DNA from: a virus
Virus record (IMG/VR): IMGVR_UViG_3300035670_000159
Span: 1 to 64,000 of that record
Direction: 5' to 3' (one strand)
Length of the DNA: 64,000 nt
Part shown: in pieces, positions 6,839 through 13,598 of the stretch
Numbering within the stretch: position 1 is the first letter of the stretch
Layout: every line of letters begins with the position of its first letter
Notes under the pieces: generated by a model
The model's database searches: none
What the model was told of the DNA's origin: nothing
What the model saw: the letters and a program-made list of their open reading frames with translations, nothing else
Program-made: the position numbers and the translations under genes

Positions 6839-6927
6839 CAGACTGTGCAACTAGGGTAGTAGACCGTCTTGTTCCCTTACGGAACCCCAGTATCGGCGGG
6901 GTTCACCCTGTCTTGTTGCGCTGTCTG
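6839..6927 (-). ncRNA. structured RNA, possibly C4-antisense-like
   Basis: The element closes on itself: CAGAC/GTCTG outer stem, GCAAC/GTTGC second stem, AGGGT/ACCCT third stem, and inside either GAACCCC/GGGGTTC or GTTCC/GGAAC hairpins that exclude each other. Read leftward it lies in the 5' leader of the gene at 6494-6790. Size, three-stem design and position at the head of a small operon resemble the C4 antisense RNA of phages P1 and P7, but I assign the family from memory only. Riboswitch or other leader RNA are alternatives. Confidence 0.6.
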
Positions 6928-7014
6928 GGTTGAATTCTAACATGCAATCCGACACAATCCGCACCAGTACAAACCCTAGTAAGTAACCATACGTACAGCA
7001 AAGCATAGAACTGA

Positions 7015-7105
7015 TTTAAAGCCCCTAGAAGCCCTGATCTGGTCTTACCCTAGTCTACCCATTAGCCTCGATCTTTTCGCGCCTTCTAGGCCGTTCTAAC
7101 GCGCC
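7015..7105. repeat. dispersed CTAG/TTTAA intergenic repeat, copy b
   Basis: GATTTAAAGCCCCTAGAAGCCC, TTACCCTAGTCTACCC and CCTTCTAGGCCG match the words of the other copies. It lies in a 560-base stretch without genes. Confidence 0.45.
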
Positions 7106-7126
7106 CTGCTGCTCTGCCGTGCTGGC

Positions 7127-7216
7127 GATAATCCGATAATCGAAGGGATAATGCAAAGCAGATAATCCGGCAGTTAATATTATCTCGATTATCCCGGAGA
7201 TAATCAATAATATTAT
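7127..7216. promoter_or_regulatory. cluster of GATAAT motifs (iteron or operator array)
   Basis: At least seven copies of GATAAT(C/G/A), on both strands, lie within 90 bases (for example 7127, 7135, 7147, 7161, 7187 reversed, 7199), followed by CCCGGATTAATTCCCGGAT. Clustered short repeats beside AT-rich DNA suggest a replication origin or a repressor-binding array. The remaining bases up to 7440 show no gene. Confidence 0.5.
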
Positions 7217-7440
7217 CTTCCCGGATTAATTCCCGGATTTTCCGGGGTTCCCTATGCCATCTCAATTCTATACCTCTGTGGAGGTTTTTGATTTTCAGAG
7301 AGATGTGAGGATTTTTATTTACGAACTATTGCCATTCCAAACCTATAGCCTGTATAGGAATTTTCGGAGTGTGAGGTTTTGCGGTTCAACTCTATAACCA
7401 AATAAATTTACTTCAAGCCATAAGGATTTTCAAAAACAAG

Positions 7441-7490
7441 AAATCCCTTGAATATTTCCTCAATCAAGAAGAAGTATTTCAAGGGATTTT
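7441..7490 (-). terminator. long hairpin terminator
   Basis: AAATCCCTTGAA (7441-7452) pairs exactly with TTCAAGGGATTT (7478-7489). Read leftward it directly follows the stop of the gene at 7493 and ends the long leftward operon. Confidence 0.7.
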
Positions 7491-7492
7491 CA

Positions 7493-7816
7493 TTAAGCAC
7501 TAATCTTACCTTCACGGAGTTCTTGAGCGATCTTGCGGAGCCACTCAGAGCGTGTGAATGGAAGTAATTTCATAGTTCCACAGAATGTCCAAGTTCCGGT
7601 ATCAGAAATACCGTCTTGTTGTAGGAGAGGTTCTAGGAATTCTCGCGCTAGGTTGTCCGCCTCAAATGAAGTAAGAATATAAGGTTTACCCTCAATTGCA
7701 CTCGCAAGAGCATAACAACAATAAGTCTCAGTATCAAGCCGTCCAATAGCTTCTTCTAGTACTTCTGGTGTAATTTGTTTGTTTTTAGCGCTCGTAACAG
7801 CGTTACTCTCTTTCAT
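7493..7816 (-). CDS. unknown 107-aa protein
   Basis: MKESNAVTSAKNKQITPEVLEEAIGRLDTETY..., ending FTRSEWLRKIAQELREGKISA. Soluble, mixed helix and strand. Last gene of the large leftward operon, right before a terminator. Family not recognised. Confidence 0.6.
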   Translation of the reverse strand: MKESNAVTSAKNKQITPEVLEEAIGRLDTETYCCYALASAIEGKPYILTSFEADNLAREFLEPLLQQDGISDTGTWTFCGTMKLLPFTRSEWLRKIAQELREGKISA

Positions 7817-7825
7817 AGTTTATCC

Positions 7826-8200
7826 TTATTCATCTTTAGCAAGGAATTCTTCGTACATGCTTTGCATCCATGCTTTTCTTGTTGTCTGGAGTTTACGCCC
7901 TGCATTAGCACGGGTTTCTGCTTGAGTAATTCCATGTTTGCCCCACAACCACTCTTCAAAGGTACCATACCCTTGTAGACGTGTCTTGATAACAGTGTGC
8001 AATCCAGTTTTATTCTCGGGTTTGTTCCAATTCTTCTCAAGCGTAACACGACTGATGCAGTGACAGATGAAAGGGTTAAGGTCGTATTCTTCATCTGATT
8101 CTAATGTATAAGTAGGACTAAGATACTTCATAGCCTCCTTGAGCACTTCATGCTTCTTAGTGACACCTTCTTTGTACACGAACTTTTTACTCTTTGACAT
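7826..8200 (-). CDS. unknown 124-aa protein
   Basis: A lysine-rich N-terminus (MSKSKKFVYKEGVTKKHEVL), then LNPFICHCISRVTLEKNWN and WLWGKHGITQAETRANAGRKLQTTRKAWMQ. ATG at 8200 follows TTTAAGGAGTATTCTGT. Family not recognised. Confidence 0.6.
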   Translation of the reverse strand: MSKSKKFVYKEGVTKKHEVLKEAMKYLSPTYTLESDEEYDLNPFICHCISRVTLEKNWNKPENKTGLHTVIKTRLQGYGTFEEWLWGKHGITQAETRANAGRKLQTTRKAWMQSMYEEFLAKDE

Positions 8201-8204
8201 ACAG

Positions 8205-8471
8205 AATACTCCTTAAAGGTTGCCTTTAAGAGCGCTCGTAGCAGAGCTACTAAGCGTAACCGATAAGTTCAGTTACTTTCTCTCTTTCGGCACGATTGAT
8301 GAAAGTCCTAGTTTATACCGAAACTGCAATGAAATCAAGACCTTGGATAGCATTTCCACCAAGAAATTTGAAAAGCCACAGGACTTTTCGGAGGCGACGG
8401 CAGAATGCCTAGCCGTCTTTCCATTTCCTACACAATATTTGAACTCAGCCCAAGAAATGCTACAAAATCCT
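8205..8471. other. gene-free leader with hairpins
   Basis: No leftward gene fits here. A GACGGC/GCCGTC hairpin with a short T-run (8396-8417, plus-strand sense) and the palindrome GAGCGCTC near 8230 are present. Read leftward, TTGATT..TATAAA near 8310-8345 is a weak promoter candidate for the gene at 7826-8200. Confidence 0.35.
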
Positions 8472-8651
8472 TCAGAACCTAAATTCCACCTCGACCTTTA
8501 CCGTATTAGGCAAGGGATTTTTCAGCATTTGCACAGAATCTAAACTCACGTAATCAACATGCGTTTCAGTCTCTTCTTCAAACTGCTGAATAAGACTCAA
8601 GATATCTTGTTGCAGCTTATCACGAAGTTCTTTTGCTTTTTGGATTTCCAT
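8472..8651 (-). CDS. unknown 59-aa helical protein
   Basis: MEIQKAKELRDKLQQDILSL then FEEETETHVDYVSLDS and a closing beta strand VKVEVEFRF. ATG at 8651 follows TGAAAGGAAACCAAA. The N-terminal half is a likely coiled coil. Function unknown. Confidence 0.6.
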   Translation of the reverse strand: MEIQKAKELRDKLQQDILSLIQQFEEETETHVDYVSLDSVQMLKNPLPNTVKVEVEFRF

Positions 8652-8679
8652 TTTGGTTTCCTTTCAAAATAATTACAAT

Positions 8680-9042
8680 TTAAGATTCTACAAACTCTTC
8701 CAAGCCTTGAGTATAAGCCAACAACTGCTTCTCTGTCAACACATCTTCTGGTTTAACCTCATTCCCTTCATGGTCTTCTACAGAGATGACTTCCCATGAT
8801 TTCAGCTCTACATAGCCATGATAGTCCAAATCTGAAGCCCATGTTGTAGGATCAGGGGGCGTTACCTCCCAGATGCATTCTACTGTTGTAAACAACTCGT
8901 ATTCTTCGCCCCAGGCATCTTCATACGCGAAGTAATATTGCTTGAGATCTGTATCAAAATAGCTGCGCTTATTCTTGGGTGTGTCGTAGTACATATCAAA
9001 ATCTTCTTCGTTGTAGTGATCAAGGTTGTCAAAGTGCTGCAT
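8680..9042 (-). CDS. unknown acidic 120-aa protein
   Basis: Very acidic and aromatic (MQHFDNLDHYNEEDFDMYYD). Later segments are YYFAYEDAWGEEYELFTTVE and GYVELKSWEVISVEDHEGNE. ATG follows TAAAGGAGAACACG. Family not recognised. Confidence 0.65.
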   Translation of the reverse strand: MQHFDNLDHYNEEDFDMYYDTPKNKRSYFDTDLKQYYFAYEDAWGEEYELFTTVECIWEVTPPDPTTWASDLDYHGYVELKSWEVISVEDHEGNEVKPEDVLTEKQLLAYTQGLEEFVES

Positions 9043-9093
9043 CGTGTTCTCCTTTAGTTCATTTCAAAATTAGGAAAACTTTTGTCTTTTCGT

Positions 9094-9243
9094 TTAAGAA
9101 ATTTTATTATCTAATGATTCAAGAAAGGCGTTAGCGGCTTCAAGTTCTTGACTCCATGCTGCTGTACTTTGCCATGAAGATATGTAAGCGTTGTTTAAAG
9201 CCTCTGTGAGACTCTTCAACAGTTCGATAGCATCTTTGTTCAT
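9094..9243 (-). CDS. unknown 49-aa helical protein
   Basis: MNKDAIELLKSLTEALNNAY... ; helical throughout. Its start overlaps the preceding stop by ATGA, the usual sign of translational coupling in this operon. Confidence 0.55.
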   Translation of the reverse strand: MNKDAIELLKSLTEALNNAYISSWQSTAAWSQELEAANAFLESLDNKIS

Positions 9244-9431
9244 CCCCTTTCCCTTTCAATTGCTTCTGTTGCACCAATGTCATACCCTTGATTATAGCAC
9301 TCTTCAGCAAACTTCTCCAGCTTAGAAATCAATCGCATATGCGCTGGATGATTATAATCCGAAGAGGACTTAGGTTCTGGATAGAGAAGCCCTAGAGATT
9401 CTGCTAGGGTGATGATTTCTTGTCGGGTCAT
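9240..9431 (-). CDS. unknown 63-aa protein
   Basis: MTRQEIITLAESLGLLYPEP, then HPAHMRLISKLEKFAEECYN. Overlaps its neighbours by four bases on both sides. Family not recognised. Confidence 0.6.
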   Translation of the reverse strand: MTRQEIITLAESLGLLYPEPKSSSDYNHPAHMRLISKLEKFAEECYNQGYDIGATEAIERERG

Positions 9432-9670
9432 TCTATGTCCTTTAACATCTTTTCAACTTCTTGCCCCTTCAGCATTGCAGTAACATCCTCAAGCAAATCC
9501 CGCCACATTCTTTCTTGCATATCAAGATAGAAGGCATCAGTATCCGTAAGGTCTTCTGCGTCAATACAGCCAAGTAACTGCAATTGCGTATTCTTGATAT
9601 GTCGTGTGCAGGTATCTCGGATATCCTCCAAGGACTTACAGCGGATTTCGCAGTAGCGTTCTTTATTCAT
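9428..9670 (-). CDS. unknown 80-aa protein
   Basis: MNKERYCEIRCKSLEDIRDT..., with DLTDTDAFYLDMQERMWRDL; helical, probably soluble. The stop overlaps the next start by four bases. Family not recognised. Confidence 0.6.
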   Translation of the reverse strand: MNKERYCEIRCKSLEDIRDTCTRHIKNTQLQLLGCIDAEDLTDTDAFYLDMQERMWRDLLEDVTAMLKGQEVEKMLKDIE

Positions 9671-9671
9671 C

Positions 9672-10229
9672 TCAACCCCAATTCAACTTAGCCAACTCAG
9701 CTTCAAGTTCTTTCTTTCGCTGTTGCTTGAGCTCATCTTGAACTTTACCTTTGTACTTATTGAAGATACTCCAGAAGGCTTCATAGACTGCTTTGGAGTT
9801 CTCTTCTGAGAAGTACATACTATGGTTTACCGTATCACAATACTTCGGATCAAAAGATTTAAGTTCATCCCAGAAGGCGTTGAACGTTTCGATAGGATAA
9901 GTGCTAGTTAAAGCACTACCAAATGTGTATGCACCACTAGGAAAACTAATGCAGTACAGCCACTCACCTTCTGGTTGTCGTCCATCGTCAGACCATGAAA
10001 TCTTACGAACTTCGCCATCCATGTAGTATACACGAGTCCAATTGTCGTAGGCACCTTGGACATTGTAATAACCATATGTACCACTAAGAGGGATGCCGAA
10101 TTTTTCGGAAATCTCCAGACGTTCAAGCGTATCAATTACGTTTTTCAAATCATAATCGTGCTTAAACTCTTCTGGGTATTTCTCAATAACACTTTGGAGT
10201 TCTTTGTAGGCTTGGATTTGTTTGTTCAT
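9672..10229 (-). CDS. unknown 185-aa protein
   Basis: ATG at 10229 is preferred because AAAGGAAAAGAC precedes it; an in-frame ATG at 10277 overlaps the upstream gene and has no ribosome-binding site. Central part is rich in aromatics (DGRQPEGEWLYCISFPSGAY). The C-terminus is a charged helix (KVQDELKQQRKKELEAELAK). Family not recognised. Confidence 0.65.
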   Translation of the reverse strand: MNKQIQAYKELQSVIEKYPEEFKHDYDLKNVIDTLERLEISEKFGIPLSGTYGYYNVQGAYDNWTRVYYMDGEVRKISWSDDGRQPEGEWLYCISFPSGAYTFGSALTSTYPIETFNAFWDELKSFDPKYCDTVNHSMYFSEENSKAVYEAFWSIFNKYKGKVQDELKQQRKKELEAELAKLNWG

Positions 10230-10269
10230 GTCTTTTCCTTTATTCGTTAATGCCGTCTTATTCAATTCA

Positions 10270-10935
10270 TCATTCATAAATAGCTTTCAATCGGAGATAT
10301 TCTTGATACTCTGGTGAGTTGATCTTCGTAATATTCTTCTGGAAAGTATTCCAGCTTGATGTAGCTACAACCCAACCAGAAGCATCCCAAGCCTCTTTAA
10401 TCTCTTGCATACTGTACCGAGGCTCTTCCTTGAGTTCTTCCTTCTTGTCAGCAGGAGCCTCCAAGCTTTGAGGGATTATTTCTCGGATACCGTATTCTTC
10501 TGGACACGCCAATGCTTCTTCATCCCAATCTTGCCATCCTTCATCATATTCAGATTTATGATAACCTAATATGGGTTTATCGCTTCTGATACCTGTAGAA
10601 ATAGTCTCGTGCAAAAACTCCAACGTACAGCAAATAAACTCCTCGCCGTTATTGCAGATGATCTTGTCGCCGGGTTGTGGGTTGAATTTGTTTGTCATAG
10701 CAGTTTTCTCCTCTGATTCGGGGTTGTAGATAAGTTTATTAAGATCGTAATAAGAATAGTCTACACCGTTAAATTTTCCGTCGTTCGTGAGGGTGCTATA
10801 GCCGCCTCCTTCGGTGTTCTCACCAATCCACGGGAAATCTACAGAGCCTGAAGGGTTTCTATTGATTGTCCTTCGGATACCTACATTGTCTTCCCAAATC
10901 TGACCTTCTTTAAGTTCAATTCCGTTTACTGGCAT
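10270..10935 (-). CDS. unknown 221-aa protein, two similar N-terminal segments
   Basis: Starts MPVNGIELKEGQIWEDNVGI and later has KFNPQPGDKIICNNGEEFIC, two short beta-rich segments of a kind found in small phage accessory proteins. The C-terminal third is charged (KKEELKEEPRYSMQEIKEAW). It overlaps the cell wall hydrolase gene upstream by ten bases. Function unknown. Confidence 0.6.
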   Translation of the reverse strand: MPVNGIELKEGQIWEDNVGIRRTINRNPSGSVDFPWIGENTEGGGYSTLTNDGKFNGVDYSYYDLNKLIYNPESEEKTAMTNKFNPQPGDKIICNNGEEFICCTLEFLHETISTGIRSDKPILGYHKSEYDEGWQDWDEEALACPEEYGIREIIPQSLEAPADKKEELKEEPRYSMQEIKEAWDASGWVVATSSWNTFQKNITKINSPEYQEYLRLKAIYE

Positions 10936-11459
10936 TTAAATCTCCTTATAAAAACATGCTGATGAATGACTTTAACACGTTCAAACTTCCTTGTCCATGA
11001 ATTCTTCACCTTCTTGTGAGCGTAATACAACGTTCCTTCCGGTAGATCATTTTTAAGAGTTCCTTGAGCAGTCAACTCTGAGAGATAGTGTATCTTCTGT
11101 AGAACTTCCTTGTCAAGAGAATTCTTTATCTTGATGGGCTTCATCTGTCCGGGTTGCAGGTCGTTTCTATACGAGAACTGCTTAGGTTGCTGCACTACGC
11201 CACAGAAGGACGATGGGAAACCTTTAGCTTCTTTCCTATTCTTGATGACTTGAAGGACTGCACGTATACCTTCCTCGGGTTGATTAGCAGCTTCATGATA
11301 TGCAGCTTCAGTCAAGCATTGAACTTCTTTTTGGTACTGCGTAGTACCAATAAGAACCCCTCCAGACTCTCTACTCTTTGAAGGAATAGAAAGAAAGGAG
11401 GGGAATGAAATCCCGAGAATAAAAATGAAAATCAACCAAGAAATTTGAAATTTACGCAT
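10926..11459 (-). CDS. SleB-like cell wall hydrolase
   Basis: A 177-residue secreted protein: hydrophobic signal or anchor (WLIFIFILGISFPSFL), then the cell-wall-hydrolase (Hydrolase_2/SleB) pattern CLTEAAYHEAANQPEEGIRA, VIKNRKEAKGFPSSFCGVVQ, KQFSY and LPEGTLYYAHKKVKNSW. The family cleaves peptidoglycan as a lytic transglycosylase; the Glu of YHEAANQ is the likely catalytic residue. ATG at 11459 overlaps the preceding stop (TAATG). Its place in the early leftward operon, far from the lysis cassette, is unusual. Confidence 0.85.
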   Translation of the reverse strand: MRKFQISWLIFIFILGISFPSFLSIPSKSRESGGVLIGTTQYQKEVQCLTEAAYHEAANQPEEGIRAVLQVIKNRKEAKGFPSSFCGVVQQPKQFSYRNDLQPGQMKPIKIKNSLDKEVLQKIHYLSELTAQGTLKNDLPEGTLYYAHKKVKNSWTRKFERVKVIHQHVFIRRFKCQ

Positions 11460-11635
11460 TACCAAAATGCCTGGCCTTCTTCAAATCCTTCATCGTAACT
11501 GTCTTTAATAATATTCAACAAATCCTCAAGCTGTTCCCAATCAAACTGAGCCAACAATGCACTGAAACGAATTGGGTTGTAATCAATACCTTTAACGTCT
11601 AGGTATTCTGTAATGTCTTTAGAAGTCGTAGTCAT
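11459..11635 (-). CDS. unknown acidic 58-aa protein
   Basis: MTTTSKDITEYLDVKGIDYN, then LLAQFDWEQLEDLLNIIKDS and an acidic tail. Overlaps both neighbours by ATGA/TAATG. Family not recognised. Confidence 0.6.
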   Translation of the reverse strand: MTTTSKDITEYLDVKGIDYNPIRFSALLAQFDWEQLEDLLNIIKDSYDEGFEEGQAFW

Positions 11636-11850
11636 TCTTCATCCTCTCGGTGATAACCAAGAACAGCATGTTCGTAGTCAGCTTCATTGTAATAAGCCTC
11701 TCCGTCTTTATAAAAAGGTTGATTGTCAATCTCTGGTTCGTTATCTACGCAGTATTCCATATTGTCCAACCAATTCACATAAAAGCATTCTCCTGGATTG
11801 TCCAGAGAAAGCCTCTGAGCTAGTTTTTCAGCTTCTTTGTAGTTCATCAA
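11632..11850 (-). CDS. unknown acidic 72-aa protein
   Basis: MMNYKEAEKLAQRLSLDNPG..., rich in Glu, Asp and Tyr (EIDNQPFYKDGEAYYNEADY). Coupled to both neighbours by four-base overlaps. Family not recognised. Confidence 0.6.
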   Translation of the reverse strand: MMNYKEAEKLAQRLSLDNPGECFYVNWLDNMEYCVDNEPEIDNQPFYKDGEAYYNEADYEHAVLGYHREDEE

Positions 11851-12059
11851 TGAAACCTTTCTTTATCAAATACGTTAATAATCAACTCATTCAGCGTCAA
11901 GTCCTCGTCTAGCACTTCGCTAAGATTCTTCAGCAATTGTACTTCATTCCTACCGATTGCCGCAAGAGCTTCAATACTGAAATACTTCGGATTGATCTTC
12001 ATGATGGATGTGGTCATGACGTAGATGATTAGTTTTGCTGTGTCTAACTCAGTCACCAT
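11847..12059 (-). CDS. unknown 70-aa protein
   Basis: ATG at 12059 (MVTELDTAKLIIYVMTTSIM) is preferred over an upstream in-frame start because CGGAGATTG precedes it and because the upstream gene ends only ten bases inside. Contains ALAAIGRNEVQLLKNLSEVL. Family not recognised. Confidence 0.55.
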   Translation of the reverse strand: MVTELDTAKLIIYVMTTSIMKINPKYFSIEALAAIGRNEVQLLKNLSEVLDEDLTLNELIINVFDKERFH

Positions 12060-12183
12060 CAATCTCCGATAGCAAGTCTGCAAGATTCTCAATATGTATC
12101 GTAAGTACACATCCACGTTCTTCGTGGAGTTTTACAATTTCACGAAGTAACTGAAGCAGTTCATTTTCTTGGTCTATAGTCAT
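12049..12183 (-). CDS. unknown 44-aa protein
   Basis: MTIDQENELLQLLREIVKLH and a second helix IHIENLADLLSEIDGD. Preceded by TAAGAAAGGAAAATGT. Overlaps the next gene by 11 bases. A small coiled-coil-like product; function unknown. Confidence 0.5.
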   Translation of the reverse strand: MTIDQENELLQLLREIVKLHEERGCVLTIHIENLADLLSEIDGD

Positions 12184-12196
12184 ACATTTTCCTTTC

Positions 12197-12619
12197 TTAA
12201 TTACCATTGAACTTCAGATGATACAACTCCGCTTTCAATAAGTCGATATCCTGTACTAACTTTTTAATCTGCTCATACTGAATCTCTCGCATCTCTTCTG
12301 AGTATACCAGACAACTTCTAGCAATCATCAAGTCATCCTCAAGAGATTGAAGTTCTTCCATGAGTTCACAGACCTTATCATCATAAGCACTCTCAACAAC
12401 CCTGAGGTACTTCCAAGGGATGCACCAATACCGTCCTTGGAAAGTCTCCATAAGGTTTCCATCTTTACTTCGCTTCTCTGCAGGGAATTCTACCACGCAG
12501 GACATAAAACTCAAGGACTCTCGGACAATCCCTTTGGAGTATACCAAGCCAGGGAAGGGGCAACCGGGGAGAACTTCAATGACATCAAGCTCCTTTACAG
12601 GGAGTTGTTTACTACTCAT
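12197..12619 (-). CDS. unknown 140-aa protein
   Basis: ATG at 12619 (MSSKQLPVKELDVIEVLPGC) lies just inside the end of the small basic gene upstream. N-terminal half beta-rich (CPFPGLVYSKGIVRESLSF), C-terminal half a long coiled coil (ELMEELQSLEDDLMIA, then IKKLVQDIDLLKAELYHLKF). Family not recognised. Confidence 0.6.
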   Translation of the reverse strand: MSSKQLPVKELDVIEVLPGCPFPGLVYSKGIVRESLSFMSCVVEFPAEKRSKDGNLMETFQGRYWCIPWKYLRVVESAYDDKVCELMEELQSLEDDLMIARSCLVYSEEMREIQYEQIKKLVQDIDLLKAELYHLKFNGN

Positions 12620-12770
12620 GTTCGCCCCGCTTGCGTGAACGCTCTTTTGAGTAGTCTTTCTTTTTCGATTTATCTTTACTCTTTTCTTTATAGGGTTGCT
12701 TGTCTTTGCCAGAACCAACCAAAGAGCGAGTAGGGACAAAGCCAGAGAGGGTTTCTTTATTTGTTTTCAT
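12612..12770 (-). CDS. small very basic protein, 52 aa
   Basis: MKTNKETLSGFVPTRSLVGS followed by an almost uninterrupted run of Lys, Arg, Ser and Glu. It overlaps its neighbours by four bases upstream and eight downstream. Such a charge pattern suggests nucleic-acid binding or a disordered protein; no family recognised. Confidence 0.5.
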   Translation of the reverse strand: MKTNKETLSGFVPTRSLVGSGKDKQPYKEKSKDKSKKKDYSKERSRKRGEHE

Positions 12771-13042
12771 TTCGTAGTAATGTTATAAACCTTAGATTCT
12801 CCACCAATCTCTACAAAAGCAACTTCTGTAGGACTCGGAACCACAGGAAAGTACTCCTTATTCACAGCATCTACTTTCTGTTGTGCTTCCTCAAGACTAA
12901 GATCACATTCTACACAAAACAAAGGCTCATAGTTATCATCCACTGCGAACACATTGAAAAGTGCCTTATTTGTAGGGCTTCGTTTGATCAAATACCCTGC
13001 GATTTCATCAGGGTGGATTTGTTGGATATCTTCGTTTTGCAC
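12767..13042 (-). CDS. unknown 91-aa protein
   Basis: MQNEDIQQIHPDEIAGYLIK, then FAVDDNYEPLFCVECDLSLE and EIGGESKVYNITTK. ATG at 13042 follows CAAAGGAGTACATG. Soluble alpha/beta; family not recognised. Confidence 0.6.
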   Translation of the reverse strand: MQNEDIQQIHPDEIAGYLIKRSPTNKALFNVFAVDDNYEPLFCVECDLSLEEAQQKVDAVNKEYFPVVPSPTEVAFVEIGGESKVYNITTK

Positions 13043-13057
13043 ATGTACTCCTTTGCA

Positions 13058-13234
13058 TTACCAGTATTTACTAACCCGACTATCCTCTTCAAGATAACCG
13101 CTCTGTTTGAGATTATACCCCAGAGTCTCTAGGACTTCAACTTCATCGTCTTTTCCTACGTAATAAAAGAAGTCCTCTCCTTCTGCTTGTCGTGTTGGGA
13201 CAACGCCATAGTTTTTATTCTTTTCTTTTGGCAA
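13058..13234 (-). CDS. unknown 58-aa protein, TTG start
   Basis: The frame starts at TTG four bases after the preceding stop: MPKEKNKNYGVVPTRQAEGE, then FFYYVGKDDEVEVLETLGYN. TTG starts are common in this genome. Fit between neighbours and coding-like composition support it. Confidence 0.5.
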   Translation of the reverse strand: MPKEKNKNYGVVPTRQAEGEDFFYYVGKDDEVEVLETLGYNLKQSGYLEEDSRVSKYW

Positions 13235-13237
13235 GTT

Positions 13238-13588
13238 TTAGGCCCCCATCTCTTTTTCAAGTGCTTCAATCCGAGCAAGACGCTCTTGCAATTCTTTCTT
13301 CTCTGCTACAAGGGCTTCATCTGCTTTCTTCAGAAGCAAGTCCAAAGCAGCTTGGGAAAGTTCAGCGAAGTGCCCTTTGATGACTTCAGACAAAGCCCAG
13401 TCGAACTTAGCATCACTCCAGTAATTCTGAGCACTGGGGTTTGATTGGTGGCAGATTTCAGTATTCACTTCGCACTTAGTTAGCCTACCAACAGAACCAT
13501 CTCGAAAGTGCAGTTGAGGGGCACCGATTTTATCAATGTACTTCACTGCTGCTTGGTGCAGTTTATAGAGGTTATCTGCGTCTGTCAT
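13238..13588 (-). CDS. unknown 116-aa protein with C-terminal coiled coil
   Basis: MTDADNLYKLHQAAVKYIDK..., with a beta segment LHFRDGSVGRLTKCEVNTEI. It ends in a long heptad-like helix (LLLKKADEALVAEKKELQER). ATG follows AAGGAGTAAAAT. Family not recognised. Confidence 0.65.
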   Translation of the reverse strand: MTDADNLYKLHQAAVKYIDKIGAPQLHFRDGSVGRLTKCEVNTEICHQSNPSAQNYWSDAKFDWALSEVIKGHFAELSQAALDLLLKKADEALVAEKKELQERLARIEALEKEMGA

Positions 13589-13598
13589 ATTTTACTCC

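Noticed and set aside
8220-8543. Rightward 107-codon frame in the leftward operon
   Set aside because: Wrong direction for the region, no good start site, and it overlaps a better-supported leftward gene at 8472-8651.
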